Notes under the pieces: model-generated
Databases searched by the model: none
The model's input: the letters and a program-made list of their open reading frames with translations, nothing else
Told to the model about the DNA's origin: nothing
Source: Solimonas fluminis
Lineage (GTDB): Bacteria; Pseudomonadota; Gammaproteobacteria; Nevskiales; Nevskiaceae
Assembly: GCF_002930645.1 (NCBI RefSeq)
Contig: NZ_PSNW01000003.1
Span: forward strand, 186,001-250,000
Reading direction: 5' to 3'
Length of the DNA: 64,000 bases
Made by a program: the position numbers and the translations under genes
In this document: piece after piece, positions 56,430 to 63,956 of the stretch
Numbering within the stretch: the first letter of the stretch is position 1
Layout of the letters: every line of letters begins with the position of its first letter

Positions 56430-56765
56430 TTAGGCCACGAACATATCGATATCATCCAGCGCATCAGAAACACAGCTTGAAATGCGAGGGTCGCTCGCCT
56501 TCGCATGAAGAGATGGCAACACTTTCTCTCGATCAAGCTTGCCGTGGATCCTGGCGATATGACCAAGGCAAGTGGCAGCCAAGCAAGCTAAGTATTCGTC
56601 ATTATCTTCAAGATAGTGCAGACACTTATCCTGAACCCACTGCCAGTCATCATCGTAGAAGGCAATGGATACCAGCGCCCTGCAAATCCTCTTCGGGTCA
56701 TTTGAAGCGAATGCCTCGAGAGCATATTTCCTGCTCGCCCACTGAACGTCTGCTTTTTCATTCAT
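56430..56765 (-). CDS. HEAT-repeat-like immunity candidate
   Basis: The 111-aa product has alternating amphipathic helices typical of a short HEAT/ARM solenoid (ASRKYALEAFASNDPKRICR, ALVSIAFYDDDWQWVQDKCL, DEYLACLAATCLGHIARIHG). It has no signal peptide and is acidic. It overlaps the end of the upstream toxin gene by 8 bases, the tightest coupling available, so it is the best candidate for that toxin's immunity protein. HEAT-like immunity proteins are known for several contact-dependent toxins. Confidence 0.77.
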   Translation of the reverse strand: MNEKADVQWASRKYALEAFASNDPKRICRALVSIAFYDDDWQWVQDKCLHYLEDNDEYLACLAATCLGHIARIHGKLDREKVLPSLHAKASDPRISSCVSDALDDIDMFVA

Positions 56766-58455
56766 CTGCGCTTCCTAATATGCGACCACGCCGATCCGCC
56801 ATGCCTGCTTTACGCAGAGCGTTCTGCATATCGATATGCAACTGGTCCCAAGACCTAACGTGTCCATGATAGGTGCCGTATTCTGTCCTATCAAACACCA
56901 CGAACTCACCGGTATCGTAGTCGATTCCAATCCGCCTTCCGGAAGATTCCTTGACCGTAACCGAGCTGTCGAGTGCGCTTTGTCCGTTTCGTGGCCCCCT
57001 GCTTTTCCTGCCGATCTCGATGTTCTTGTGATAATCAACCGGCTCAAAATTCAGGCGGCGTGCCGCACCGAGATTGTCCTCAATAGGATCGGTTACTTGT
57101 AATTCCGCATCCGCTGTCTCCTGAGAAGGGCGCCACTCCGCATCACCCAATTCCTGTGAAGGCCTTGATTGAAGAGGCGATCGTTCCTCCGTCATCTTGC
57201 GAGACAGCCTCTGATAGCCTCCTGCCTTCGCGCTCCCTACCTCCACCTCCAGCGGGACCAACATGGCAGGCCTTATAGCGGAAGCGATCACCTCCTTCCA
57301 GTCGGCACCGACAGGATTCTCAGATGTCCCCACCCCATCACTGCCCTGACGCGCCTGAATACGCGCAGCATCTCTAGCTGCCGGATTCGCCTGGCGATAT
57401 CCGCCGATCTTCGCTTCTGCTATCTGTCCAGGCGCGCCTGCCAGCCCTCCAAGCACCGAAAGCAGAACATCACCGCCTTCAATTTTTCCGCGCGCAGCCC
57501 ATTGCGAAGCTGCTTCGGTGATCGAAGAAATCAAGGTCTGCACAGGCAATTGGGCGGCGAGATTGGCAAATTCACGCCCCAACGGGGGGAGGCTGGAAGG
57601 GGCCAGCATTCGCGTACCCAGTGCACCGCCAAGCCCCCCTCCCGCTGCCACGATGGACGCCTTTCTACGCGCTTCGCTGCGCGCAGTCGCCATCACCCCC
57701 GCATCGCTCATTGCTCTCTGCAGAGACTGCTTGCTCCGAACATCGACCCCTTGGCGGGCCAAAGAATGAATCAGTTCAGCCGCATATTCCTGGTCGTACG
57801 CCGACTTGGTGCCGAATCCGATACCAGAAACTGCCGCAACGCCCTTGTCGATGCTCCGCCCTCTGCGCGCTAGCGTTAGTTGCAGGGCCATTTCCGGAGT
57901 GGCCGCCATCAGGCTTGGCGACAAAGCTCCAATGGCTCCTGCAGGATCAGCGGCGATTGCCGTAGCCTTTTCACGCAGTCCAGATGCCGCAGAATACTTT
58001 CGCTCAAAATCATTCTGTGGCGAAATTGACAGACTCAGCGCTTCCTTGGCGATCAAGCCTCTCTGCTGATTCAGTTGTTCCCTGACATCTGCCAGCCTGC
58101 GATTTCGCGTTCGGGAACTCCTGGGAATAATCGGTCGCAGGCTGAGTGGCGCTTCTTCCGGCTTCATGTATGCCGACTCAATCTCGGCCAAGTCGCGTTC
58201 ACGTTCGATTGCCAGCCGCTGACTCCATAGCGAGCGCGCCTGACGCATCCGATCCGCTAACTTCGGAGCCTCGACCTGTCGCCACTGTTCGGGCGGCGAT
58301 CCTCCGAGGCTCTGCCGCAGGAAATTCTGGCCATAGTCTGGTCCCATCAGCGCTCGCCGCTGCGGGGCAGCGTTGCGGTGTGGTGGCGACAAGGGTGGCG
58401 GGTCCAGCACGAAGCCTGGCGGTAGTTCCGCCGGGTTAGGGTGTTTCAGTGGCAT
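56758..58455 (-). CDS. Virion-type polymorphic toxin near the portal gene
   Basis: The 565-aa product has a Pro-rich N-terminus, long helices (about 60-150), and a Gly/Ala-rich membrane-compatible middle (about 160-370: AAATPEM, IVAAGGGLGGALGTRM, GGDVLLSVLGGLAGAPGQIA) as in phage ejection proteins. The C-terminal about 70 residues form a compact domain, GRRIGIDYDTGEFVVFDRTE, YGTYHGHVRSWDQLHIDMQN, ALRKAGMADRRGRIL, resembling nuclease-type ends of polymorphic toxins. A position two genes after the portal recalls MuF-type phage toxins. The activity itself is not established. Confidence 0.75.
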   Translation of the reverse strand: MPLKHPNPAELPPGFVLDPPPLSPPHRNAAPQRRALMGPDYGQNFLRQSLGGSPPEQWRQVEAPKLADRMRQARSLWSQRLAIERERDLAEIESAYMKPEEAPLSLRPIIPRSSRTRNRRLADVREQLNQQRGLIAKEALSLSISPQNDFERKYSAASGLREKATAIAADPAGAIGALSPSLMAATPEMALQLTLARRGRSIDKGVAAVSGIGFGTKSAYDQEYAAELIHSLARQGVDVRSKQSLQRAMSDAGVMATARSEARRKASIVAAGGGLGGALGTRMLAPSSLPPLGREFANLAAQLPVQTLISSITEAASQWAARGKIEGGDVLLSVLGGLAGAPGQIAEAKIGGYRQANPAARDAARIQARQGSDGVGTSENPVGADWKEVIASAIRPAMLVPLEVEVGSAKAGGYQRLSRKMTEERSPLQSRPSQELGDAEWRPSQETADAELQVTDPIEDNLGAARRLNFEPVDYHKNIEIGRKSRGPRNGQSALDSSVTVKESSGRRIGIDYDTGEFVVFDRTEYGTYHGHVRSWDQLHIDMQNALRKAGMADRRGRILGSADE

Positions 58456-58478
58456 GGGGCTCTCGATAAAGGATGGGG

Positions 58479-58712
58479 CTAGCCGCGCTGCGCGCGCGCC
58501 AAAGCCTGCTGCGCGGTCTGCGGGGCCTTGAGGAGTTCTTCCAGCGCCAGCGCGCGGCCCTGCGAGCGGTGCAGCGCGGGGCCGTCGAGGCGGCGGTTGG
58601 CCTCGTCGGCCTGGTTGAGCGAGGCGGTGAGCCAGTCGCGGTAGAGTTGGTAGTCGGGATTGGCTTGCAGGCGCAGCAGGGCGGCGCCGAGGCGCGGATC
58701 CAGGGTTTGCAT
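58479..58712 (-). CDS. Small protein between portal and toxin genes
   Basis: The ATG at 58712 starts MQTLDPRLGAALLRLQANPD; 77 aa, predicted two- or three-helix bundle with Leu/Ala/Gln-rich helices (RSQGRALALEELLKAPQTAQ). Small proteins at this place in podovirus-type gene orders are usually unknown. It follows the portal after a 200-base gap containing a REP-like repeat. Confidence 0.65.
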   Translation of the reverse strand: MQTLDPRLGAALLRLQANPDYQLYRDWLTASLNQADEANRRLDGPALHRSQGRALALEELLKAPQTAQQALARAQRG

Positions 58713-58745
58713 GGGGTCTTTATGACTATGGATCTTGATGGGCGC

Positions 58746-58778
58746 CCGTTCATGCTTCGACAGGCTTAGCACGAACGG
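58746..58778. repeat. REP-like inverted repeat
   Basis: CCGTTCATGCTTCGACAGGC ... TTAGCACGAACGG is an imperfect palindrome with the TTCGACAGGCT core of the repeats at 1928-2015 and 52101-52190. It lies upstream of the 77-aa gene. Confidence 0.65.
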
Positions 58779-58914
58779 GGAGAGGTCGGGAGTTCAGGGG
58801 GAGCCATCCATGGCGAGGCTGCGGCTACTTGAATGAGCCTCCGGGGCGGCCATCCGTGGCCGCCCGTGATCTGCCGCAGGCGATGCCATTCGGGCATCGC
58901 TCAAGCGCGGCAAA

Positions 58915-60894
58915 TCACCCCTCTCCCACAAAGGGAAAGGGAGCAGGAGCGACAGAGGGTTCCAGCAATGACGGTTCCTGCCTCTCCCGCGCCGCCAGCT
59001 CCTCCTCGCTCGGCATGATGTCGTCCACGCGCAACTCCAGGCCCTCGAAGTACTGGCGCAGCAGGGCGGCGCGGCCGCGTTGGCCGATGATGCCGAGGTC
59101 CACGGGGTTGGCGGTGGCGGCCAGGGCCTGCTGGCGGCGCTGCTGGGCCTGGTCCTTGATCAGCAGGGCGGCGGTGCCGCGCGGCACCACGGCGCAGTCA
59201 CCCTTCAGCCCGGGTTCGTCCACATACAGCATCACCCAGTTGAAGGCCTGGGTGACGGTGCGCGAGATCACCTGCGTGTCGATGTTGGCGATGCCGCGGC
59301 GCAGGCCCTTGGCGGCGGCGTTGAGCAGCATGGACAGGCCCGAAGCGGTCTCCCCTGCTCCGCCGACGCGGTCGTTGCCGTAGGCGTAGCGCGGGATGCC
59401 GGTGGCGTCGTCGGCGCGGCGCTCGAAGTTCTCGAACACGGCCAGCAGTTCCTGCGCGTTGCTGCCGGGCTGGAAGAAGCCGATGGGCGCGCGCTGCGCG
59501 GCGTTGGGGTCGCTCTTGAACTGCCAGATCTTCCAGGGGTGCATCTGCGTGATGGCTTCGCCGTCGGCCAGGCGGTCCACCTCCATGTAGACCTGCGGGC
59601 CGCTGGCGATGCCGAGGTTGCTGACCAAGGCGCGGGCGGAGGCGTTGCAGAGGTCTTCGTGCGGCTCGCACATCTCGGGGATGGCGCGGCCCCAGAAGGC
59701 GCCGGGGATCGCCTCGTAGCAGGCCTTGTGGTACGGGCGCTGGCCCAGCGGATCGTCGTTGACCACGCAGCGGATCAGGTGCTCGCCGACCAGGATGGCG
59801 TCGATCTCGTAGGGGCGGTCCGGATCGTCGACCTCGGCGGCGTCGTAGCCCCAGTCCAGCAGCAGGCGGCCGGGCACGGCGCCCCAGTAATGCAGGCCGT
59901 CGGTGAGGTCGTCGCGCGTCAGCCAGTCGTAGCTGCTGTCGCCTTCCAGGCGGTTGCGCTCGGCGTCGGTCCAAAGCCAGTGGCGCAGGCCGCCGCCGCG
60001 CGCGCCCTGCAGCACCTGGCGGATGTCCCACTCGGAGTTTCCGGGGATGCCGATCATGGCGTAGAGCTCCGACTCGGTCAGGCGCAGGCGCTCGATGAAG
60101 TCGCGCTCTTGCGGGCTGCGCGCATGCGGCGCGGGGTAGCAGTCGAAGGGGCTGATGCGCTTCCAGGCCAGGCCGTGGCCCTCGCTGACGGCGGGCGTGG
60201 CGCCGCCCAGCCATTGCAGGCGACGCTGGCGGCGCGTGTAGGGACCCTTGAGGATGGCGGCGGGATAGGTGGAGAAGTCCTCGATGAACTCGTCCAGCGC
60301 GGCGTCGTAGCCACCCTCGTCCATCAGGTCGGCGATGCGGTCGGCCATGCGCGCGGCGCGGCGCTGCGCTTCCTTGCGCTCGTCCTGGCGCAGGCGGCTC
60401 TCCAGCTCGCGCGCCTGCCCGGCCACCTGCTCGCGGAACTGCCGGGGGTCCTGCGGCTGGCCGGCGGCGATCATCTGCTGCCGTGCCTGCCGCGCGGCGC
60501 GCAGCAGCAGTTGCCGGCGCTGCGGCGGCGGCAGGTCGGGCAGCGTGCTGGGCTCCAGCGCCCAGGCGCGGTCGGCGGCGGGCATGAGGATGTCTCGGAT
60601 CCAGGCGGCGGCGGCGCGGCTCTTGGTGGCGGACAGCGGCATGAACAGGCCGGTGGCGCAGCCTTGTTCCTGGAACTCGCGCAGCTCGCTGTCGGCATAC
60701 ACGCCCTTGCGGCGGCGCAGGCAGTTGAGCAGGCGCCGGTCGATCTGCTCGCGGGCGCGCTTGTTGCGCTGCCAGGCGGACTGGATATGGGCGACGAGCT
60801 GCGAGGGCGCCTTGGGCGCGGATGGCGGCGGGGGCTGGTCGCGCTGCTTGAGCTGGTCGGGGGTCTGCAGGTGGAGGAGGCCGAGGGTGGGCAT
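58915..60894 (-). CDS. Portal (head-tail connector) protein
   Basis: From the ATG at 60894 (MPTLGLLHLQTPDQLKQRDQ) the protein is 659 aa. Typical portal features are QSAWQRNKRAREQIDRRLLN, AAAWIRDILMPAADRAWALE, a stem/wing region with PLGQRPYHKACYEAIPGAFW, and a C-terminal ATGIPRYAYGND ... ETASGLSMLLNAAAKGLRRG. This is a large podovirus-type connector, in the expected place between large terminase and scaffold. A long Gln-rich tail ends the protein. Confidence 0.9.
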   Translation of the reverse strand: MPTLGLLHLQTPDQLKQRDQPPPPSAPKAPSQLVAHIQSAWQRNKRAREQIDRRLLNCLRRRKGVYADSELREFQEQGCATGLFMPLSATKSRAAAAWIRDILMPAADRAWALEPSTLPDLPPPQRRQLLLRAARQARQQMIAAGQPQDPRQFREQVAGQARELESRLRQDERKEAQRRAARMADRIADLMDEGGYDAALDEFIEDFSTYPAAILKGPYTRRQRRLQWLGGATPAVSEGHGLAWKRISPFDCYPAPHARSPQERDFIERLRLTESELYAMIGIPGNSEWDIRQVLQGARGGGLRHWLWTDAERNRLEGDSSYDWLTRDDLTDGLHYWGAVPGRLLLDWGYDAAEVDDPDRPYEIDAILVGEHLIRCVVNDDPLGQRPYHKACYEAIPGAFWGRAIPEMCEPHEDLCNASARALVSNLGIASGPQVYMEVDRLADGEAITQMHPWKIWQFKSDPNAAQRAPIGFFQPGSNAQELLAVFENFERRADDATGIPRYAYGNDRVGGAGETASGLSMLLNAAAKGLRRGIANIDTQVISRTVTQAFNWVMLYVDEPGLKGDCAVVPRGTAALLIKDQAQQRRQQALAATANPVDLGIIGQRGRAALLRQYFEGLELRVDDIMPSEEELAARERQEPSLLEPSVAPAPFPFVGEG

Positions 60895-60917
60895 GGGGTT
60901 TCCTTGGGAATTACTCC

Positions 60918-61045
60918 TCTCTCCCGCTGGCGGGAGAGAGGCTGGGAGAGAGGGTTTCTGCAAATCAGGGGAGGGCTGACGAGGGTCGATCTACCGGAAT
61001 CCTCTCCCCTCACCCTCTCCCATGAAGGGGAGAGGGGAACCAGCG
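60918..61045. repeat. Two CCCTCTCCC-type hairpins between large terminase and portal
   Basis: CTCTCTCCCGCTGGCGGGAG (60918 on) and CCTCTCCCATGAAGGGGAGA (61012 on) are two separate palindromes in the 153-base gap. They belong to the same extragenic family as 51046-51071 and 36160-36180 and may modulate mRNA stability between terminase and portal. Confidence 0.75.
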
Positions 61046-61047
61046 GC

Positions 61048-62544
61048 TCAGCGCCAGCGCACGGGCTGGATTTCGCGCGCCTGGGTGTTGCGCGTGTCGG
61101 TTCGAGCATCGCCGGCCACGGCACCGGTGCGGAAGGCGTCGGCGGCATGGGAGGACCAGTCGTGCAGGGGCTGGTCCTTCCAGCAGCCGCGCACGGCGTC
61201 CCATTCTTTGCGGTAGTGCTCCAGGGCCTTGCGGCCCTCGGCGGTGCGGCTTTCGTCGAACCAGCATTGCGGCAGCAGGCGGCGCACGGCCTCGATGCCG
61301 TCGGCCACCTTGAGCTGCGGGGCGATGTCGAAGCGGATGCCCAGCTCGGCGGCGGCCTGCAGGCGGCTCTTGGCGTCGTTGCCCAGTTCGCGCACCCGCA
61401 GGTCGTGCGGGCCGACATGGCGGCTGTAGACGATGCCGTGCTGCCTGGCCCGCTGTTCCAGCACGCCGCGATAGTGGGCCAGGCCCTCGCCGCTGTTCTC
61501 GTAGTAGTCCACCACGCGCAGTTGCAGGCCCTGGCGCTGCAGGAACCAGATGGCGGTGCTGTCGTCCACGCCGAGGTCCCACCAGGTCTCCACCTGCAGG
61601 CTGCGGTCCCAGGGTACTTCGCAGACGCGGCCGGCGCGGTAGGCCTCCAGCAGCAGGGGGCCGTAGTAGGCGCCCTCCGTGCTCTGCTGGAAGGCCTCCT
61701 CGGGCGTGGAGGGATACTCGGAGCGCACGTCGTCGCCCTGGTCGCGCCATTTGCGCGCGTACCAGCAGCGCTGGCCGCGCGTCAGCGCGCGGCCGATGCG
61801 CGCTTCGGTGTCGTGGAAATAGCGCAGCTCGGCCTCGGTGAAGACGAAGGCGGGTTCCTCCACGCTGTACTCCGGATGCTCCCACCAGGGCAGGAAGGAG
61901 AAGCGCCAGTCGCCGTGCAGCAGCGGCGCGTCGGCGCGTCGCTGCTGCGCCTGGCGGCAGAGCTCGTAGAAATGTCCGGCGCGGCCGCGGGCGGTGGACT
62001 CGATGACCTTGATGCCGCCCCGGGGGACGGCCTCGAAGGCGCCGGTGCGGATCTCCTGCGCGCGACGTGGATAGTGCGCGCAGATGTAGCCGTACTCGGT
62101 GACGTGCAGGATCTGCACGGTGCCGGAGCGGAAGGTGAGGCCCACGCGGAGGCTGGAACCGTTGGCGAAGATCATCTCGCTCTCGGTCTCCTTGACGGTG
62201 GGCACGGCGGCGCGCAGCTCCGGCGGCAGGTTGTCGTAGGCGAACTTGATCTTGTCGCGGAAGATCACCTTGGCGTCTTCCTTGGTGTGGGCGATGACGC
62301 CCACCGACACGTCGCGGTTGAACAGGCAGGTGTCGAGCCACAGCATGCAGTAGCCGGTGGTGATGCCGAGCTGGCGCACCTTGAGTTCCAGGTTGTTGTG
62401 CGCCAGGTGCCCGTAGGCACGCTGCTGTGCCCAGTTGGGTGCGAAGCGGATGCGCTTTCCTTCCTTGTCCTTGATCCAGTAGAGATTCGACAGGCGCCAG
62501 GCGCGGTCGGCCAGCGGGGAGACTTCAGCGGCGGACGAGTCCAT
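61048..62544 (-). CDS. Terminase large subunit
   Basis: I select the ATG at 62544, which has a GGAGG site at the right distance; 498 aa. The ATPase motifs are LKVRQLGITTGYCML (Walker A-like, about 50-64) and ILHVTEYGYI (Walker B with catalytic Glu); the nuclease domain has WWDLGVDDSTAIWF and a C-terminal HDWSSHAADAFR. The protein would cut and pump DNA into proheads. It overlaps the small-subunit gene by 20 bases. Confidence 0.93.
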   Translation of the reverse strand: MDSSAAEVSPLADRAWRLSNLYWIKDKEGKRIRFAPNWAQQRAYGHLAHNNLELKVRQLGITTGYCMLWLDTCLFNRDVSVGVIAHTKEDAKVIFRDKIKFAYDNLPPELRAAVPTVKETESEMIFANGSSLRVGLTFRSGTVQILHVTEYGYICAHYPRRAQEIRTGAFEAVPRGGIKVIESTARGRAGHFYELCRQAQQRRADAPLLHGDWRFSFLPWWEHPEYSVEEPAFVFTEAELRYFHDTEARIGRALTRGQRCWYARKWRDQGDDVRSEYPSTPEEAFQQSTEGAYYGPLLLEAYRAGRVCEVPWDRSLQVETWWDLGVDDSTAIWFLQRQGLQLRVVDYYENSGEGLAHYRGVLEQRARQHGIVYSRHVGPHDLRVRELGNDAKSRLQAAAELGIRFDIAPQLKVADGIEAVRRLLPQCWFDESRTAEGRKALEHYRKEWDAVRGCWKDQPLHDWSSHAADAFRTGAVAGDARTDTRNTQAREIQPVRWR

Positions 62545-62941
62545 GCAGGCCTCCATTGTGTTGCGCGGCTTCGGAGAGAAGCTGCGCCAGGCTGCCCTCG
62601 CCTTCCGCTTCCTGCGCGACACCGGCATCGAAGACGCCCAGGGCCTTGCCCAGCAGTTCCAGGGCCTTGAGGCGGTCGATGGTCTGCAGGCTGCGGACCT
62701 GCTTGGTCTCGGTGCTGCCCTCGTCGTGCTCGTCCTTGCGCTTGAGTCCGCTCTGGTCCTGCCACTCCAGGCCGGAGATGGCGGCGGCGGTGTCGTCGTC
62801 CCAGTCCTGCGGCGGCCTGAGGTTGCCGGCGGCGTCGAACAGCCGGCGCACGTCGAAGCGCGCGGCGCGGGAGAGATGGGCCAGGACTTCGTCGCGGCCC
62901 ATGTGCTGCGCGGCCCAGGGGTTGTTGCCTTTGGATTTCAT
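62525..62941 (-). CDS. Terminase small subunit (short form)
   Basis: The 138-aa protein (MKSKGNNPWAAQHMGRDEVL, LSRAARFDVRRLFDAAGNLR, IDRLKALELLGKALGVF) matches the central and C-terminal part of Terminase_2-type small subunits, including the typical KALELLGK end. The usual N-terminal helix-turn-helix DNA-binding segment is absent from this frame. It directly precedes and overlaps the large subunit. Perhaps another factor selects DNA, or the N-terminus is lost. Confidence 0.8.
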   Translation of the reverse strand: MKSKGNNPWAAQHMGRDEVLAHLSRAARFDVRRLFDAAGNLRPPQDWDDDTAAAISGLEWQDQSGLKRKDEHDEGSTETKQVRSLQTIDRLKALELLGKALGVFDAGVAQEAEGEGSLAQLLSEAAQHNGGLHGLVRR

Positions 62942-62955
62942 GTCTGGCTCCTGGC

Positions 62956-63510
62956 TCAGAACACCCAGCCGAGTCGCGCCCGGCCCTGCAGGGCACCGCC
63001 GTCTTCCACGCTCAGTTCCACGCCGACGCGGAAGCGGCCGAGGTCGCGCTCCAGCCAGAGGCCGGGCCGCTCGCGGCGCAGGTCCAGGCTGGCGCCGGCG
63101 GCCCAGGCGCGCGTTGCCGGCACCGGGACGGGCTCCAGCGCCAGGTCCAGCGCCCGGGTCACTTCGCCGTCCGGCGAACTGGCGACCACGCGGCGGCCGC
63201 CGTCGAGCTGCAGCAGCGACAGGTCCAGCGACAGCGGCGGGCAGTCCTCGCGCGCAGGCTGCACGGTGAGAGCGACGCGGCGCTCTTCCTTCCCGCCGCG
63301 CGGCAGGAGGTGGGGCGTCCGGGGGAGATCGGCAGGCGGCGCCGCACGCGCTGCGACGATGCTGCCGTCGCGCTGGCGCAGCGCCGGCAGGGGACGGCGG
63401 TCCTCGACCGCGGCGACCGGCGCCGGATGCAGGCTCCAGCCGATGACGCCGCCCGCCAGGATGCCGAGCAGCAGGACCAGGGCCAGCAGGACCAGGTAGA
63501 GGCGGCTCAT
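62956..63510 (-). CDS. Membrane-anchored lysis-region protein (spanin-like position)
   Basis: From the ATG at 63510 the 184-aa product has one N-terminal membrane segment (VLLALVLLLGILAGGVIGWS, about 6-25) and a beta-rich soluble part (LDLALEPVPVPATRAWAAGA, RPGLWLERDLGRFRVGVELS). Its start overlaps the lysozyme stop (ATGA). Position between lysozyme and terminase fits an inner-membrane spanin or accessory lysis protein, but the usual coiled coil of Rz is not evident. Confidence 0.6.
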   Translation of the reverse strand: MSRLYLVLLALVLLLGILAGGVIGWSLHPAPVAAVEDRRPLPALRQRDGSIVAARAAPPADLPRTPHLLPRGGKEERRVALTVQPAREDCPPLSLDLSLLQLDGGRRVVASSPDGEVTRALDLALEPVPVPATRAWAAGASLDLRRERPGLWLERDLGRFRVGVELSVEDGGALQGRARLGWVF

Positions 63511-63956
63511 GACGGGCGCTCGCACAGCTCGCGCTCCGCGGCGCGGCGCCGCTCCAGGCCGGGCAGGCGGACGCCGCGCGCGTGGACCCAGCGGCCGAGT
63601 TCCGCGCAGGCACCGGCGTAGTCGCCGGCATTGAGCCGGCGCGCCAGCGTGGAACGGCAGAACGCGCGCGAGCCGACGTTGAAGCTGAAGGAGGTGAAGG
63701 CCGCGCGCTGGCCCGGGGTGAGCGGCACGCGCACGCAAGCCATCATGGCGTCATGCGCCGCGAGCAGTTCGCGGCCCAGCAGGGCCTCGCACTGCGCGCG
63801 CGTGGCGGTGTCGCCCAGGCGCACGCCGGCGGTGCTGCCGTAGCAGATCGTGGGAATGCCCACCGGGTCGCGGTAGGCCGCGGTGCGCAGGCCCTCGAAC
63901 CCGGCCACCAGCACGAAGCAGCCGAGCAGGCCTGCAGCGGCGAGCCGGGCCTTCAT
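63507..63956 (-). CDS. Phage lysozyme, GH24 family
   Basis: The ATG at 63956 gives 149 aa. The catalytic E-8aa-D-5aa-T triad is explicit: Glu21 in GFEGLRTAAYRD, Asp30 and Thr36 in PVGIPTICYG. The N-terminus (KARLAAAGLLGCFVLVAGFE) is a signal-arrest-release type sequence, so secretion could use the host Sec system with a pinholin. C-terminal helix with RRRAAERELCE. It overlaps both neighbours. Confidence 0.92.
   Translation of the reverse strand: MKARLAAAGLLGCFVLVAGFEGLRTAAYRDPVGIPTICYGSTAGVRLGDTATRAQCEALLGRELLAAHDAMMACVRVPLTPGQRAAFTSFSFNVGSRAFCRSTLARRLNAGDYAGACAELGRWVHARGVRLPGLERRRAAERELCERPS

Noticed and set aside
59080-62670. 1196-codon open frame on the plus strand across portal and terminase genes
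   Set aside because: Composition is His/Arg/Gly/Ala-rich without recognisable domains; it is an antisense shadow caused by GC-rich codon bias of the minus-strand genes.
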